64,000 nucleotides of DNA, taken from the NCBI GenBank assembly GCA_029237695.1, contig CM055271.1, positions 83,277,488 through 83,341,487 of the forward strand, in the 5' to 3' direction. The position numbers and the translations under genes were made by a program. Of the stretch, positions 40,915 through 52,439 are shown in pieces. The notes beneath the pieces are model-generated. The model made no database searches. It was not told the DNA's origin and saw only the letters and a program-made list of their open reading frames with translations. Each line of letters opens with the position of its first letter. Position 1 is the first letter of the stretch. This DNA is from Conchocele bisecta (lineage: Eukaryota > Mollusca > Bivalvia > Lucinida > Thyasiridae).

Positions 40915-41117
40915 CTTGGAATTCCACCGTCTGATATTTGGCTTAGTCGGCTAACCAAACGTTTAGCTGACTAACGAGGAGGCTAAGCAAAGACGACTTT
41001 GCTTAGTCGGCTAACGTGTTCGTGAAATGCGTTTTTTTTCGTTAGTCGACTAACGGCCTGAAGTTTAGCCGACTAACTGAGTTTAGCAGACTAACGGAGG
41101 TTCGTGAAATAGGCTAC

Positions 41118-41348
41118 ATGGCGGCCTTGGCAGCACTATCTGCCCTGTAATTGCCCTTGATACCAGTATGACTGGGGAGCCAACAAAAAATAATGTCCTT
41201 GCCAGACGAAAGTAAAATATGGTGTAGCTCAATGATTTGGCGGATAAGTGGGTGCTCAAGTTTCATGTTGTACAAAGCTTGTAGTGAAGATAGTGAATCG
41301 GCCAATAAAATGAATTGCTTTCTCCAAAATATTTTCGCAAAATCAAGG
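41118..41348 (-). pseudogene. LINE copy 4 continuation (RNase H)
   Basis: Minus strand encodes WLPSHTGIKGNYRADSAAKA and ADSLSSLQALYNMKLEHP, the RNase H domain of the same LINE family, directly abutting the right TIR. Ends abruptly at about 41348 (ATTTTCGCAAAATCAAGGG). Confidence 0.72.
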
Positions 41349-43980
41349 GTCTCAAGTGGAGTTGTAATCGTACAAGTGAAATTGTCGACACTTTCTACGT
41401 ATGTGAACCTGCCAACTTTGTACAGCTATGTGTATTTACACTGTCCTTGAATTCATAATGGAAACGCCCATTCAACGTATTGCGTTCATATCCCAGTACA
41501 TTACATTAGACCCACGTGACGTCGCGCAAAGTTGTTGGTTCGCTAAAGTTGGTTTGACGTCATCAGATTAAGTGACGTTCATCGTCGTTGTCAATAACGT
41601 CACGCTATTGTCCGGCAACGTCGCTGTTCCATGAATTGCGACAACACGACGTAAAACAATAAGATTCTTAACTTTTACGCCGTATATGGTTATTTACATA
41701 TTTGAAAAATGTCCGAAAATGCAGTGTAAATATAAGTAATAAAATCAAATCATGGGCAGTTGCGTTTACTGTATTATGAACAACAGTTGGTTTGTTTAAA
41801 GTTTTCGCACTTTAAACAGACCAACTGTTGTTCATAATAATGTAAACGCAACAGCCCATCGTTTTACAGCCCATACTGTCACCCCCCCCCCCCCCTTTAT
41901 TCATTTCGTATTAGTAAATCTAGTTGAATCTTGTTATCCGACGTGGATTTTTCTGTTGTTGTTTCTCTTTATGTATACTCAAGACAAATGCAAAAATAGG
42001 CGTGTTTCAGGTAACAAAGCCCTACCTGGATTGCTGACATACCGACCCATTGTTTTATGTCCCCGATATCTGAATCACACCTATAGTTGTGTCTTACTTC
42101 AACTTATGTTGAGATAGGAACATTCCAATAATAAAAACACAATTATTAGCACTAGATAGTTCCTGGTTGCGATATACCGGCGTATATGTACTCATTTCTA
42201 ATTACTATAGCCAGTCAATGAATGTTGATAGATCCAACGCGTTGTTATGTTGTTTTTGTTATCTCACTAATTCAAATATGAGTATTAGTACATCTTAATT
42301 ACAAATAACTCATTATGCAACAATGACTTACTAGTTTCATCGTTGACATTTCCTACTACCCCTGAACGACAAAACTGATTTCTGCGCCAAATTGGCTCGC
42401 TTTAATGTCGAACATCTTCTTATACTTCGTACACTACTGGTGGAGGACGAGTAGTGCGACAAGACCAGTAACGTGAATGGCGTAAAGGTTCACGGGCTCA
42501 TATGACATTTTACCAATTTATGTACCATTGATTAGGACTTAATTTTAATTTACACAAATAATCAAAATCTGGACTAGAAAGCTTCAATACACGGACCGGT
42601 AATTCCCTGCTGGAGGTTCTTGCTTTTCATTGATTTTCACTATGCAGTCTTGGACAAATGCTTATCTGCTTCGGAAAGGGACGCTTTTTACACATTTGTA
42701 ATAACGTCAAGATAATAAATGAAATAGATCATTTCAGATTTGACGTTACGTAAAAACACTGACGGACGTCGGTGCTGACGCAATAAAAATTCATAATTTA
42801 AAATAGAAATGACGATTACACATACACGTCAGCTTTCAGCTTTCAACCAAATCATATTGGCATGCGGATACGTACTATTATATGCCCTTTAATCCATAAC
42901 GTACATGTGGAAGTATTTTGGAACTGTCAACGCGGTGATGTGCTCTTACAAGTCTGGTACCTCGGGCCGGCTCATCCATATGTAATTGACCAAATTAGTC
43001 GATTTAGATATGCGATGTCTTGCCAAAATACGGCGGGTTCATTGGTACTGGTATTCTTATATTTTCGTATACACGCATTTAAAATCAATACAAAAGTTCG
43101 AATAAATATCGTCTTTACTCCGTTACTTAGATTTTCATCTCGACTCCACTCCGCAACATACAGGTGCCACTCTGTAACATTTAAATAATGTTTATTTTCA
43201 AAATATCCGCGGATTTGACGGGAAAATACGTTTGTGTATAACAAGCAATCACATGGTGGTTGATGTCACGACAATATAGTTGTCATTGTATGGTGTGTTA
43301 TCCAACGTTATATGTGGAACCAGTATATGCTCAATTGTTGAAATAAAAGACACTTTTCTTCGAAATATAAAGTATATAGTATCATAGATACGTTCTACAC
43401 TAATACATATGTAATATAATCGTTTCGAATGAAGAAACTCTTATACCATCGTCTGGACATTAAAATGTCAGCCATGTAGATTCCATGGTTTCTTCTTTCT
43501 CGTCAAAACGGCGTGATAAACGCAATGTTTATCGAATCCATGGCGTGGTGTTTTTTGGTGCCACGGTTTGGTGCCACGGCGGCCTCGCTGTAACATAGTT
43601 CCACAGGCGTATGTCTGGTAAATTGTTGTCCGGTCAGGTAAAAAATGAAAGTTTACCAGACCCAACTTTCAATGGTCACTGTAATACTTATCAATTATTA
43701 AGGCGACTGGTAACTGCATACTCTCAAGTTTAATATAAGTATATGAACATATTACACATGGACATATAACAAAATAACGGACAACTCGCACCAATGTCGC
43801 GGTCGGACATGTGAAACTGTTTATATAAATTAACTGGTATAATTAATTAGTAATCCGATAACTATCGACTAGGTGGCATCCAACAAGTATTCCGATACTC
43901 CGCTGCAATTACGGAAATTCCGAAGTTCAGTATTAATTACTCACAACTGGCATCAACGTGTAGAACAGTCCAGTGTGCAC
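41349..43980. other. Feature-poor stretch
   Basis: No coding exon, transposon terminus or long tandem repeat that I can support, apart from a foldback at 41754-41857, a C-run at 41881-41894 and TGACGT-rich words near 41510-41620. The short ORFs here have no recognisable motifs. Confidence 0.5.
41754..41857. repeat. Foldback repeat (GGGCAGTTGCGTTTAC arms)
   Basis: GGGCAGTTGCGTTTACTGTA with TTATGAACAACAGTTGG and complement, around GTTTAAAGTTTTCGCACTTTAAAC. Single copy. Confidence 0.58.
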
Positions 43981-43982
43981 TT

Positions 43983-44486
43983 GTGTATTTACGGAAACGA
44001 TCTTCCAGTGTTGGCTCTGCCCGTCGTCCGTCTCGAACCGCAAGGAACTTACTGGACACCTTGCTGCGCCGCCTCATCGACGCCTACATGTCCTATGTCC
44101 GTGGTGCACACAGGAAGTCAACATTTTCGCGAATTGAAGAACTTACCCGACACGTGAGTAGGAGTCACGCGGACCTGGTAGTCTACCATAAAAGTATTTA
44201 CACAGAGGACTATATCAGAGCTGTAAGACCCACACCTATGGACAGTGCACCAGCCCGGGCAGTTATGGCTGCAGTTCGTGTTACTGGGATCGCGGCCGTG
44301 CCATCCCGATCGTTAGAGCAGTGGGAGTCAGGCTGGGCTCAAGCGGTGGTGAGGCCCCGCCATCTGAGGCATCTGCCACACCTCGGGCGACTTCCAACTA
44401 CAGGTCAACCATATAATCACCGGCACCGGGAGCCACCCAGCTCTATTCCCCGTCACGGCCAGAGATGGAGTTGGACTTTACGATGA
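43983..44486 (+). CDS. Unidentified ORF, 167 codons
   Basis: Begins MYLRKRSSSVGSARRPSRTA and contains RNLLDTLLRRLIDAYMSYVR, then HRKSTFSRIEELTRHVSRSH. It becomes Arg/Pro/His-rich. GC content is clearly above the neighbours, and codon use up to about residue 60 looks protein-like. A donor-like GTGAGT follows ACACG at 44153, so it could be an exon. I do not recognise the family; a mobile-element ORF or a host exon are both possible. Confidence 0.25.
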   Translation: MYLRKRSSSVGSARRPSRTARNLLDTLLRRLIDAYMSYVRGAHRKSTFSRIEELTRHVSRSHADLVVYHKSIYTEDYIRAVRPTPMDSAPARAVMAAVRVTGIAAVPSRSLEQWESGWAQAVVRPRHLRHLPHLGRLPTTGQPYNHRHREPPSSIPRHGQRWSWTLR

Positions 44487-45139
44487 CCAGTGTCGTCCAG
44501 GAGTCTGAATAGCTCAAGTTTGCTAGGGAACAGTGCAGGTGTGGAGTACGAAGTCGTGTCAGCGCGTGCAGGTTCCAACCATTCCAAGACTGATGCCCCC
44601 TCAGCCCATTCTCAGCGCACATCACATCTGGATCAGTGACCGGGCGGACATTTAACGACTTAGTGGAAACTTGCTACCACCTTTGCCCGCTGCCCGTCGC
44701 GATTGGGACACCACCGAGTCGGTTACCTTCGTCGCTTAAACTGAGGAGGGTAATGAGCAGGTAGTAGATATGTTCGAGGTGGCCGGAGCCTCACGGGATA
44801 GATCCTTACATAACCATATCAAGGCTATAGACAGGGCCAATATTGGTCTCAGGTTATCCAAGCCATAGGTCTGGGTCTACACTGTGGTATAATTTACTGC
44901 ATGTATGCTGGATCTACACTTACCTTATTACTGGTATTAACTCGACAATGGTTTAGCTATGGAAATAATTACTGCAATGTATAACACATCTGTGATAATG
45001 TAAGTTACATCACTCAAATCAATGGGCACTAGTATATTTAAACCACCGTGTCCACTTTGAATCCTCGTGAATGGTAATATCAAAAGGTTGATATTTGCCA
45101 AGTAATACACTACTTAAAACATATCGTTATTAATGCTCT

Positions 45140-45775
45140 AGGTACATGTTAGATGTGGTAGGCAATCAAACGATTAGGGTAAAAATAAAACTACATGTAT
45201 GATAAACAATATAAATCAGCAACATGTATACAATGATACAATTAGATTTTCCGATACAAGTAGGTTTCACGGAGAAAGCTAAGCAAACCTTCAAAGCCGC
45301 CCTGGAACTATCGACCTCTAATTTTCCTGTTTGCTATCATGATTTTAAAGCATCCATCAACTCATTCATCTCTGATACAATGCATCTGCTCACAGGTAAT
45401 AAACTGCATGCTGTTAAACCGACTTTGGGCGAATGAATTCCTGGCTAGACATGTACGTCGGGATGAAGTTGTCCGTATTCTATGTCACCGCGCAACACAT
45501 CCTACTGGACTGTATCGACTTTGCTGATATTCGACTCAAAACACTTTAATGTTACTTTACTTGCGGAGTTTTCCAGGTGGAGAACATTGAAGGTTTGCTT
45601 AACTTTGGAAACCAACTTGTATCGGAAAATCTAGTGTTACCATTGTATTCATGTTGCTCATTTATATTGTTCATCATAGTTAGTTTTTTTGCCCTAATCA
45701 TTTGATTTCCTACCACATTTAACATACTATTTTACTACAATTAAGATAAATTGATTGGTCCTAAATTATACTCGT
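45140..45775 (+). pseudogene. Rearranged LINE fragment, mostly + orientation
   Basis: 45140-45288 is a LINE 3' region in minus orientation. 45290-45775 is the same LINE in plus orientation (ALELSTSNFPVCYHDFKASI, then ACACATCCTACTGGACTGTA, then the 3' UTR to about 45775). The switch at CCTTCAA|AGCCGC is an inversion junction. This is the only clear plus-strand LINE segment in the window. Confidence 0.65.
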
Positions 45776-46300
45776 TTGTTTTGAAGCACGATTCCATTAC
45801 ATTCTTAACAAACCCGTCTCGAATGAATGCTCCAAGTCTAACCAGATTATCGGCAGTGCTTCTCTGGCGACAAAATTCCGACTGCTATTCATATATCAGT
45901 CCATTCGATTCCAAGAACCAGGCAATCGTATCGTTAATTATTCGTTCCATGGTTTTGCAGACACAGCTTGTAAGTGCTATGGGACAGTAATTGATGGGTC
46001 GGCGTGACCCTTGCCCGGTTTGGGAACAGGTATGACTGTAGCTTCCCGCCATGAAGGCGGGAAGACGCCTTGTTCCCAAATGGTTTTAAATATTTCAAGG
46101 TTAGATAAAGAGTGTTCAAGTAAATGCTTCAGCAGTTGATAGTGAATATCATCAGGGCCAACTGAGGTATCATGTTCTTTCTCGAGGGAAGCTATTAATT
46201 CCCTCATACAGAAAGGAGCGTTGTAATGTTCTGAATTGTCTGAACAGAAATCGAGTTTGGTTTTCTCATGCTCAGATTTAACCTTCAAAAACCTTCCTGC
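45776..46300 (-). pseudogene. LINE reverse transcriptase, 5' half
   Basis: Minus strand: SVGPDDIHYQLLKHLLEHSL, IWEQGVFPPSWREATVIPVP, KPGKGHADPS, then frameshift to YCPIALTSCVCKTMERIIND and LAWFLESNGLIYE-type, then CRQRSTADNLVRLGAFIRDG. These are RT blocks 0 to 2a of the same RNase H-type LINE, absent from all other copies in the window. Confidence 0.72.
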
Positions 46301-46476
46301 CGGACTTTTTTATTTCAACATAAAAAATAAGATCCAGCAAAAATGGGTAGGGTGGATGGATAACTTTATTACGAAAAGACGACGTTATTTATATGTAAAC
46401 TTATTATTGTATCCCCCGGACTCCGTCGGGGGATACTATGGATTTGACAGCGCGCCGCGTCCGCCGCACACTTCTG

Positions 46477-47075
46477 TCCGGAGCATAATTCGAACACCCT
46501 TTGGAATATTTTCATGAAACTTCACACATGCATAGACCACGACCCGAAGGTGTGTCGCGCACAAGAATGACAACTCTTGCATAGCTAATTTTTAGTTATC
46601 TCCCTTTTTTGTTTCTCGCACTGATTTCGTGTCCGGAGCATAACTCCACCACCCTTTGGAATATTTTCATGAAACTTTACACATGCATAGACCACGACCC
46701 GAAGGTGTGTCGCGCACAAGAATGACAACTCTTGCATAGCTAATTTTTTTAGTTATCTCCCTTTTTTGTTTTGCGCACTGATTGACCATAACTCGACCAC
46801 CCTTTGGAATATTTTTATGAAACTTAACACATTCAATTAGACCACGAACCGAAGGTGTGTCGTGCACAAGAATGACAACTCTTGCATAGCTAATTTTTTA
46901 GTTATCTCCCTTTTTTGTTTTCGCTCACTGATTTCCTGTCCGGAGCATAACTCGACCACCCTTTGGAATATTTTCATGAAACTTCACACAGGCATAGACC
47001 ACGACCCGGAGGTGTGTCGCGCACAAGAATGACAACTCAATTTTTTAGTTATCTCCCTTTTTTGTTTTGCGCACT
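46477..47075. repeat. ~150-165-bp satellite, first array
   Basis: Four units of GTCCGGAGCATAACTCGACC, ACCCTTTGGAATATTTTCAT GAAACTTCACACATGCATAG, CGAAGGTGTGTCGCGCACAA and TTAGTTATCTCCCTTTTTTG. Preceded by CCCCCGGACTCCGTCGGGGG. A further unit appears after the second satellite at 49225-49360, followed by GGGGAGGGGGATACACA, suggesting one repeat interrupted by another. Confidence 0.78.
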
Positions 47076-47239
47076 CTACAAACTGGACAATAATGCATGA
47101 AGACCTGTTTTCTCGTCTGCTCTGTACACCTTTTCTCGTGTGCTCTGTACACCTTACCTGTAGAGAGAACAATAGAAACTGGGAGAACCATGTGCTAGCA
47201 TGGGCTAGCATGTGCAGATGTCCAGTGCTTGACCACTGC

Positions 47240-49230
47240 TGACCAGGTAATTTATACAGGTAAATCACTACATTGGGTACTGTGTTGAAAATATTGTGGC
47301 ATTATGTGGACCTGTGCAGATTTTTGTAGATAAATATAGGACTATTAAAAAAAAATCTGGTCTCCAATAGCAAGCATTATTATTTTTAAACTTTTTTTTT
47401 TTCTTTTTTTTTTAATTTTTTCTTTTTTCGTTTCATTTTTTTTTCATTTTTTTTTCTTTTTTTTTTCTTTTTTTTCTCACTTTTTTCTATAATTTCGTTC
47501 ATTATCTGGAACTGGGTCAATGCACTATCTTCCATAATACAACCACCGAAGCGTCTATGTAAGAACATCTCTGATTGGTTAAACCTAAAAATAGACGCGA
47601 GGACTTTCCCTTTTCAGGGTTTCCGGAAGACATAATCTGATAGTACGCGAATCATGAAAGAAAGTCAATAAAATTAAAAAAAAGTGTTTTTTAGATCGGC
47701 GAACGATCACAATTGGACGAACTTTGTATGGTTGGAGTCTCTAATGTATATGATCATGGTGCACGACTTTAGTTTGAGCTGGCGATCAGCTATCGGCCAA
47801 ATATGACCGATAATCCAGCCGGACGGCCTCCGATTCTGTGTGAGATTCTTTCGTACACGCAACTTTCGCTTTGGATGGGGTAATCAAAACGCGAATAACT
47901 CAATAAATACTTGAAACAGCGATTTGAAGTGAGTATATTCACACACCTAATACCTTTATCGATTGCCAGAGACATATTTCATACATTTAATCGATGTTTA
48001 TTGTGTTTGTGCGAGCCGGAAAAAAGAGGGCTCTTTCTATAATAGCGCTATTTATGCTCACCTTGAATTAACGTTATGTACTGTACGAGACCAAGTGGGT
48101 GGGGTAATGGGATTTTTTTTAATAGGCATTTTTTTGGTGTCATAGGTCCGACCGAGTCTTCCACCTGTGATTTATACAGGTAAATGATTATATTACATTT
48201 CCGTAAACTGTGTTGAAAATATTGTGGCATTATGTGGACCTGTGCAGATATATGTAGATAAATATAGGACTATTATATTCTGTGCTCCAGTAGCAAACAT
48301 TATTATTTTTAAACTTTTTTTTTCCATTTTTTTTTTTAAATTATTTTTCAATTTTTGTCTAGTAGCATAAGGTGGTAAGTGCTATATACAGACTATTCAC
48401 CTGTGCATGTGCTAGCATGTGCAACTGACCACTGACAACTTACAGGTAATTTATACAGGTAAATGATTATATTACATTTCCGTAAACTGTGTTGAAAATA
48501 TTGTGGGAATATGTAGACCTGTGTATATATGATATGTAGATAAATATAGAACTTTTTCAATTTTTTAACTGACCACTAACTTATTACAGGTAATTTATAC
48601 AAGTACATTATTACATTTCCGTAAACTGTGTTGACAATATTGTGGCAGTATGTGGACCTGTGCAGATATATGTAGATAAATATAGGACTATTAACAAAAA
48701 TTCTGGGCTCCAGTAGCGAGCATTATTTAAAAAAAAAAAAATTTGTATATTACATTTCCGTAAACTGTGTTGAAAATATTGTGGCATTATGTGGACCTGT
48801 GCAGATATATGTAGATAAATATAGGACTATTAAAAAAAATTCTGGGCTCCAGTAGCAAGTATTATTATTTTTTAGTTTTCAACTTTTTTTTTCAATTTTT
48901 TTTTAATTTTTTTTTTTACATTCTTTTTCAATTTTTTAACTGACCACTAACTTATTACAGGTAATTTATACAGCTAAATTATTACATTTACCTAAACTGT
49001 GTTGACAATATTGTGGCAGTATGTGGACCTGTGCAGATATATGTAGATAAATATAGGACTATTAAAAAACATTCTCGGCTCCAGTAGCGAGCATTATTTT
49101 TTTTATTTACATTCTATATTACATTTCCGTCAACTGTGTTGAAAATATTGTGGCATTATGTGCACCTGTGCAGATATATGTACATAAATATAGGACTATT
49201 AACAAATAATTCTGCGCTCCAGTAGCTTCA
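47240..49230. repeat. Second satellite with poly-T spacers
   Basis: Units with ACATTTCCGTAAACTGTGTT, GAAAATATTGTGGCATTATG, TGGACCTGTGCAGATATATG, TAGATAAATATAGGACTATT and GGGCTCCAGTAGC recur at about 47270, 48190, 48480, 48610, 48750, 48990 and 49120, separated by T-rich tracts and ACAGGTAATTTATACAGG. A 47400-48150 stretch of T-rich and unrelated sequence splits the first two units. No coding potential. Confidence 0.75.
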
Positions 49231-49375
49231 CACATGCATAGACCCTAAAGGTGTGTCGCGCAAGAATGACAACTCTTGCATCACTAATTGTTTAGTTATC
49301 TCCCTTTGTCCGTCACCGATTTTGTCTCCGGAGCATAACTCGATCACCCTTTTTTCAAACTACTTGTGTATCTGG

Positions 49376-50205
49376 GGAGGGGGATACACATGCGCTTGTC
49401 GACAAGCGTCCATTTCTAGTTTTACATGATTTGTCGGTTAATATGCAGCTCGCGCATATGCTTTTGGTTGGTTTCTTCATATCTTGGTTCACTTTTGATC
49501 TACTTGTTAATTTCACATTCTGGTATTTATTTTTTGCTGACTTGCACTATACTAATGATGCATTGCCGTAGACATATACTAACATACTCATAACATAGAA
49601 GTAATCATACCCTATTTGTATTAATAAAACACTCCACTCAACATTGATTCACAGGGCACACAAACATAACAATACATGCATGTAGCAACTACAAACTTAC
49701 ACTCGTCCAACTGTTTAACACATTAGTCTAATGATTAGGGAACATGTAACACAGCCAGGCTATGTACAAGTTTAAACAGGGAAATATGAGACGGTAACCG
49801 GGCCATGATGATAGCATCATACACAACATATTAATGAATGTATTTCAGATGCTGGTCGGCTGTATTAGCGTCGTGTTGATACCGACAAACATAGCCTATT
49901 ATTGAACTCGTCTCAGACGTTTACCCATGGACATGCTGATGCAGTGATACACTACCAAATACACCTGATCATATATGCCGTCATAATGTTATAGCGATTG
50001 TGGTGAAAGCAAAGTTATCTATCATTATAACAACCATTTATAATTAGGAACTCAACGACGGACTGATGGTATACATGAACCATTACATTAGTTTTCTCCC
50101 CACTATACGGATTTGAACCCTTATTGGATGGAACATGATGGACTCAAGAGAAAATCATAACTGCCTACACTTACTTACTACAAACGGTACATCTATACAT
50201 GCATA
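49376..50205. other. Feature-poor stretch
   Basis: I see no exon, repeat or transposon end that I can name between the end of the satellite (GGGATACACATGCGC) and the LINE fragment at 50212. Confidence 0.45.
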
Positions 50206-50211
50206 TTAATG

Positions 50212-50520
50212 GAATGGTGCTTAACGGCCCATCAACACAAACGAGTATCATTTAGGGCCAAGCAATTTAGATGAAGAAATTAATAGTAAAATAGTATCCT
50301 AAATGTGGTAGGCAATCAAATGATTAGGGTAAAAATAAAACTATGATGAACAATATAAATGAGCAACATGTATACAATGATAACATTACATTTTCAAATA
50401 CAAATTGGTTTCATGGAGAAAGTTAAGCAAACCTTCAATGTTCTCCAACTGGAATAACTCCACAAGTCAAGTAACATTGAAGCGTTTGGGTCGAATATCA
50501 GCAAGTCGATATATTAATAA
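50212..50520 (-). pseudogene. LINE 3'-end fragment
   Basis: + strand begins GGAATGGTGCTTAACGGCCC and runs through the 3' UTR to AACATTGAAGCGTTTGGGTC. 5'-truncated at the last codons of ORF2. Same orientation as its neighbours. Confidence 0.7.
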
Positions 50521-50692
50521 GAAGAACAATGAACATATATTTAATAATTATTTATTACTTTCACCCACATACTCAGTGTGGATATAAGTACACTCGAGTA
50601 TATAAAGGTAAAGCCCTATTGACAATGTCTACAGCTACACAGGTAAGTATTGGTATTACAATAGTTAGAAACCCAGGTATGTTGACTGTTAG

Positions 50693-50910
50693 AATGGAAT
50701 GGTGCTTAAAGGCCCATCAACACAAAACTGTATGATTTAGGGCCAAGCAATGTAGATGAAGAATAAAAATAATAGTAAAATAGTATGTTAGATGTGGTAG
50801 GCAATCAAACGATTAGGGTAAACATAAAGTATGATGAACGCAATAGAATGGTGCCGAACGGCCCATCAACACAAAAGAGTATCATTTAGGGACAAGCAAT
50901 TTAGATGAAT
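50693..50910 (-). pseudogene. Two further truncated LINE 3' ends
   Basis: GAATGGAATGGTGCTTAAAG at 50693 and GAATGGTGCCGAACGGCCCA at about 50845, each followed by less than 150 bp of 3' UTR before the next copy begins. All in minus orientation. Confidence 0.65.
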
Positions 50911-51082
50911 GGAATGGTGCTTAGCGGCCGACCAACATAAAAGAATATCATTTAGGGCCAAGCAAAGTAGAAGAAGAATACAAATAATAGTAAAATAGCA
51001 TGCTAGATGTGATAGGCAATCAGACGATTAGGTTAACAATAAAAATATGCGCAATAGCCATGATAGCAATGCGCAACATGTA

Positions 51083-52439
51083 CAGTGTGTTTCAGAGAAC
51101 ATGTACCCACTTTAAGTCGTCATACTTCCTATGCTATTAAAGATATACACTTAAAACAAAGTTTTATATAAAGCTGGAAACAACCGCATTGTTTTAGGAT
51201 GTACAAGTAAACTGATGACGTCGCCAACATAAACTGATAACGTCATCATGACGTCATCATGTTTACTGCGGTTTTTGCACAAAATGGATGCCCAGAAAGC
51301 TGCAATTGTAGTAAAACTCTACTATGAATGTGGAAAAAGTCCAAATAGCGTAAGGAAAATTTTACGAAAGCAACATGCCGATATACAGCCATTGTCAAGA
51401 AAGCAAATATACAGACTCGTAAAGAAATTTGAAGAACATGGAACTGTATGTGATAGGAGAAGTGGGAAGAATGGTGGCACAAGCGAGGTGAAGCAGGTCA
51501 TTGCAGCGACCCCAGACTGTCAATGAGGAAAGTTCTAAATAACATTACAAATGCGGCAAGTGTGTCAACAGTTCACAGAATTCTAAAATATGACTTGGAA
51601 CTTAAACCGTACAAAATTGCAGTGATGCAGACTCTTAAGGAAGGCGATATTAACTTCAGAATAGAATTTTCTAACTGGGCGCTGTTAAATCCAACAGTGA
51701 TTGATGCTACATGGTTTACAGATGAATCACATTTCTATTTAAATGGTGGTGTAAATAAACAGAACATGCGTTTTTGGAGCTCATCAAAACCTGAAATATA
51801 CGAGGAGAAGCCTCTACACAGTCCAAAAGTTACCGTTTGGGCAGCGATTAGCAGCGACGGCATTGTCGGGCCTTACAACAGACACGTACCTATCAATGCT
51901 GAATAGAAAATTTGTCCCAGAGCTGAAGAAAAGAGGTTGTAAAATGTCGAAAGTGTGGTTTCAACAAGATGGCGCGGCACCGCATACGGCTAATACAGCA
52001 CTGGAGTGGTTACAGGAGACATTCGGTAAAACAGTGATATCATTGAAGACGGCAATTGAGTGGCCGCCGCACTCTCCAGACCTCAGCCTGTTGGATTTTT
52101 TCATGTCGGGCCACTTGAAAGAGCGCGTGTACACTCCACCCCCGCAAATATCAGCGAGTTGAAACGAGCTATAAGGAGGGAAATGCGTAAAATTGACACA
52201 GACACATGCAAGGCCGTCATAAGGAATTTTAAAGATAGAATTCAGCATGTGGTGCAGAATAGGGCTGGACATGTAGAGCATATCATGTAGGAAGACATGG
52301 TAAGGTTACACTAGTGTGTGAATTACTAACAAATGTAGAATAAATACACATTACACCAACATAATATTTATATTGTTCTTTGCCTATTTAAAGAAAATAT
52401 TAGCATGTTAAGTGGGGACATATTCTCTGAAACACCCTG
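51083..52439 (+). mobile_element. Tc1/mariner-superfamily element (DD41D-type), 1357 bp
   Basis: Inverted termini CAGTGTGTTTCAGAGAACAT and the complement of ATATTCTCTGAAACACCCTG, continuing inward with GTACCCACTT/AAGTGGGGAC. Flanked by TA on both sides. The target is a LINE 3' UTR whose empty site CAACATGTATACAATG occurs in other copies. It encodes one transposase (separate entry). Confidence 0.85.
51284..52290 (+). pseudogene. Mariner-like transposase, three frameshifts
   Basis: N-terminal helix-turn-helix region of DUF4817 type (MDAQKAAIVVKLYYECGKSP, SRKQIYRLVKKFEEHGTV), then TVHRILKYDLELKPYKI, then catalytic blocks ATWFTDESHFYLNG (first D), VWFQQDGAAPHTANTALEW (second D) and WPPHSPDLSLLDFFMSGHLK (third D). 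There are 41 residues between the second D and the LLD aspartate, the DD41D spacing. Reading-frame breaks near 51520, 51870 and 52110 inactivate it. Start chosen at 51284 because upstream residues are not family-like. Confidence 0.85.

Larger units (their letters stand above)
35664..41117. mobile_element. 5.45-kb Harbinger-type transposon (two-gene, decayed)
   Basis: Perfect 23-bp terminal inverted repeats GTAGCCTATTTCACGAACCT CCG at 35664-35686 and 41095-41117. Subterminal clusters of TTAGCCGACTAA / GTCGGCTAA occur at both ends (35687-35750; 40934-41094). Inside are a broken Myb/SANT-like gene (+) and a partial HARBI1-like transposase gene (-), the two-gene layout known for Harbinger/PIF elements. 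Several MITEs and a LINE/SINE-like inverted pair have inserted in the middle. The host sequence is LINE copy 4. No clear 3-bp target duplication. Confidence 0.8.

Noticed and set aside
40609..40974. Plus-strand 121-codon ORF over the Harbinger transposase
   Set aside because: It is a shadow; the minus strand carries the HARBI1-like motifs.
35664..41117. A 3-bp TWA target duplication for the Harbinger-type element
   Set aside because: Flanks read CTCCA and ATGGCG; comparison with the intact LINE supports insertion, but no 3-bp direct repeat is present, so I did not claim one.
42862..43188. 108-codon plus-strand ORF
   Set aside because: No motif, no splice context, and an overlapping minus-strand ORF of similar length; treated as chance.
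47386..47568. Lys-rich minus-strand ORF (KKKKKKRKKNEKK)
   Set aside because: Translation of a poly-T/T-rich tract in the second satellite region.
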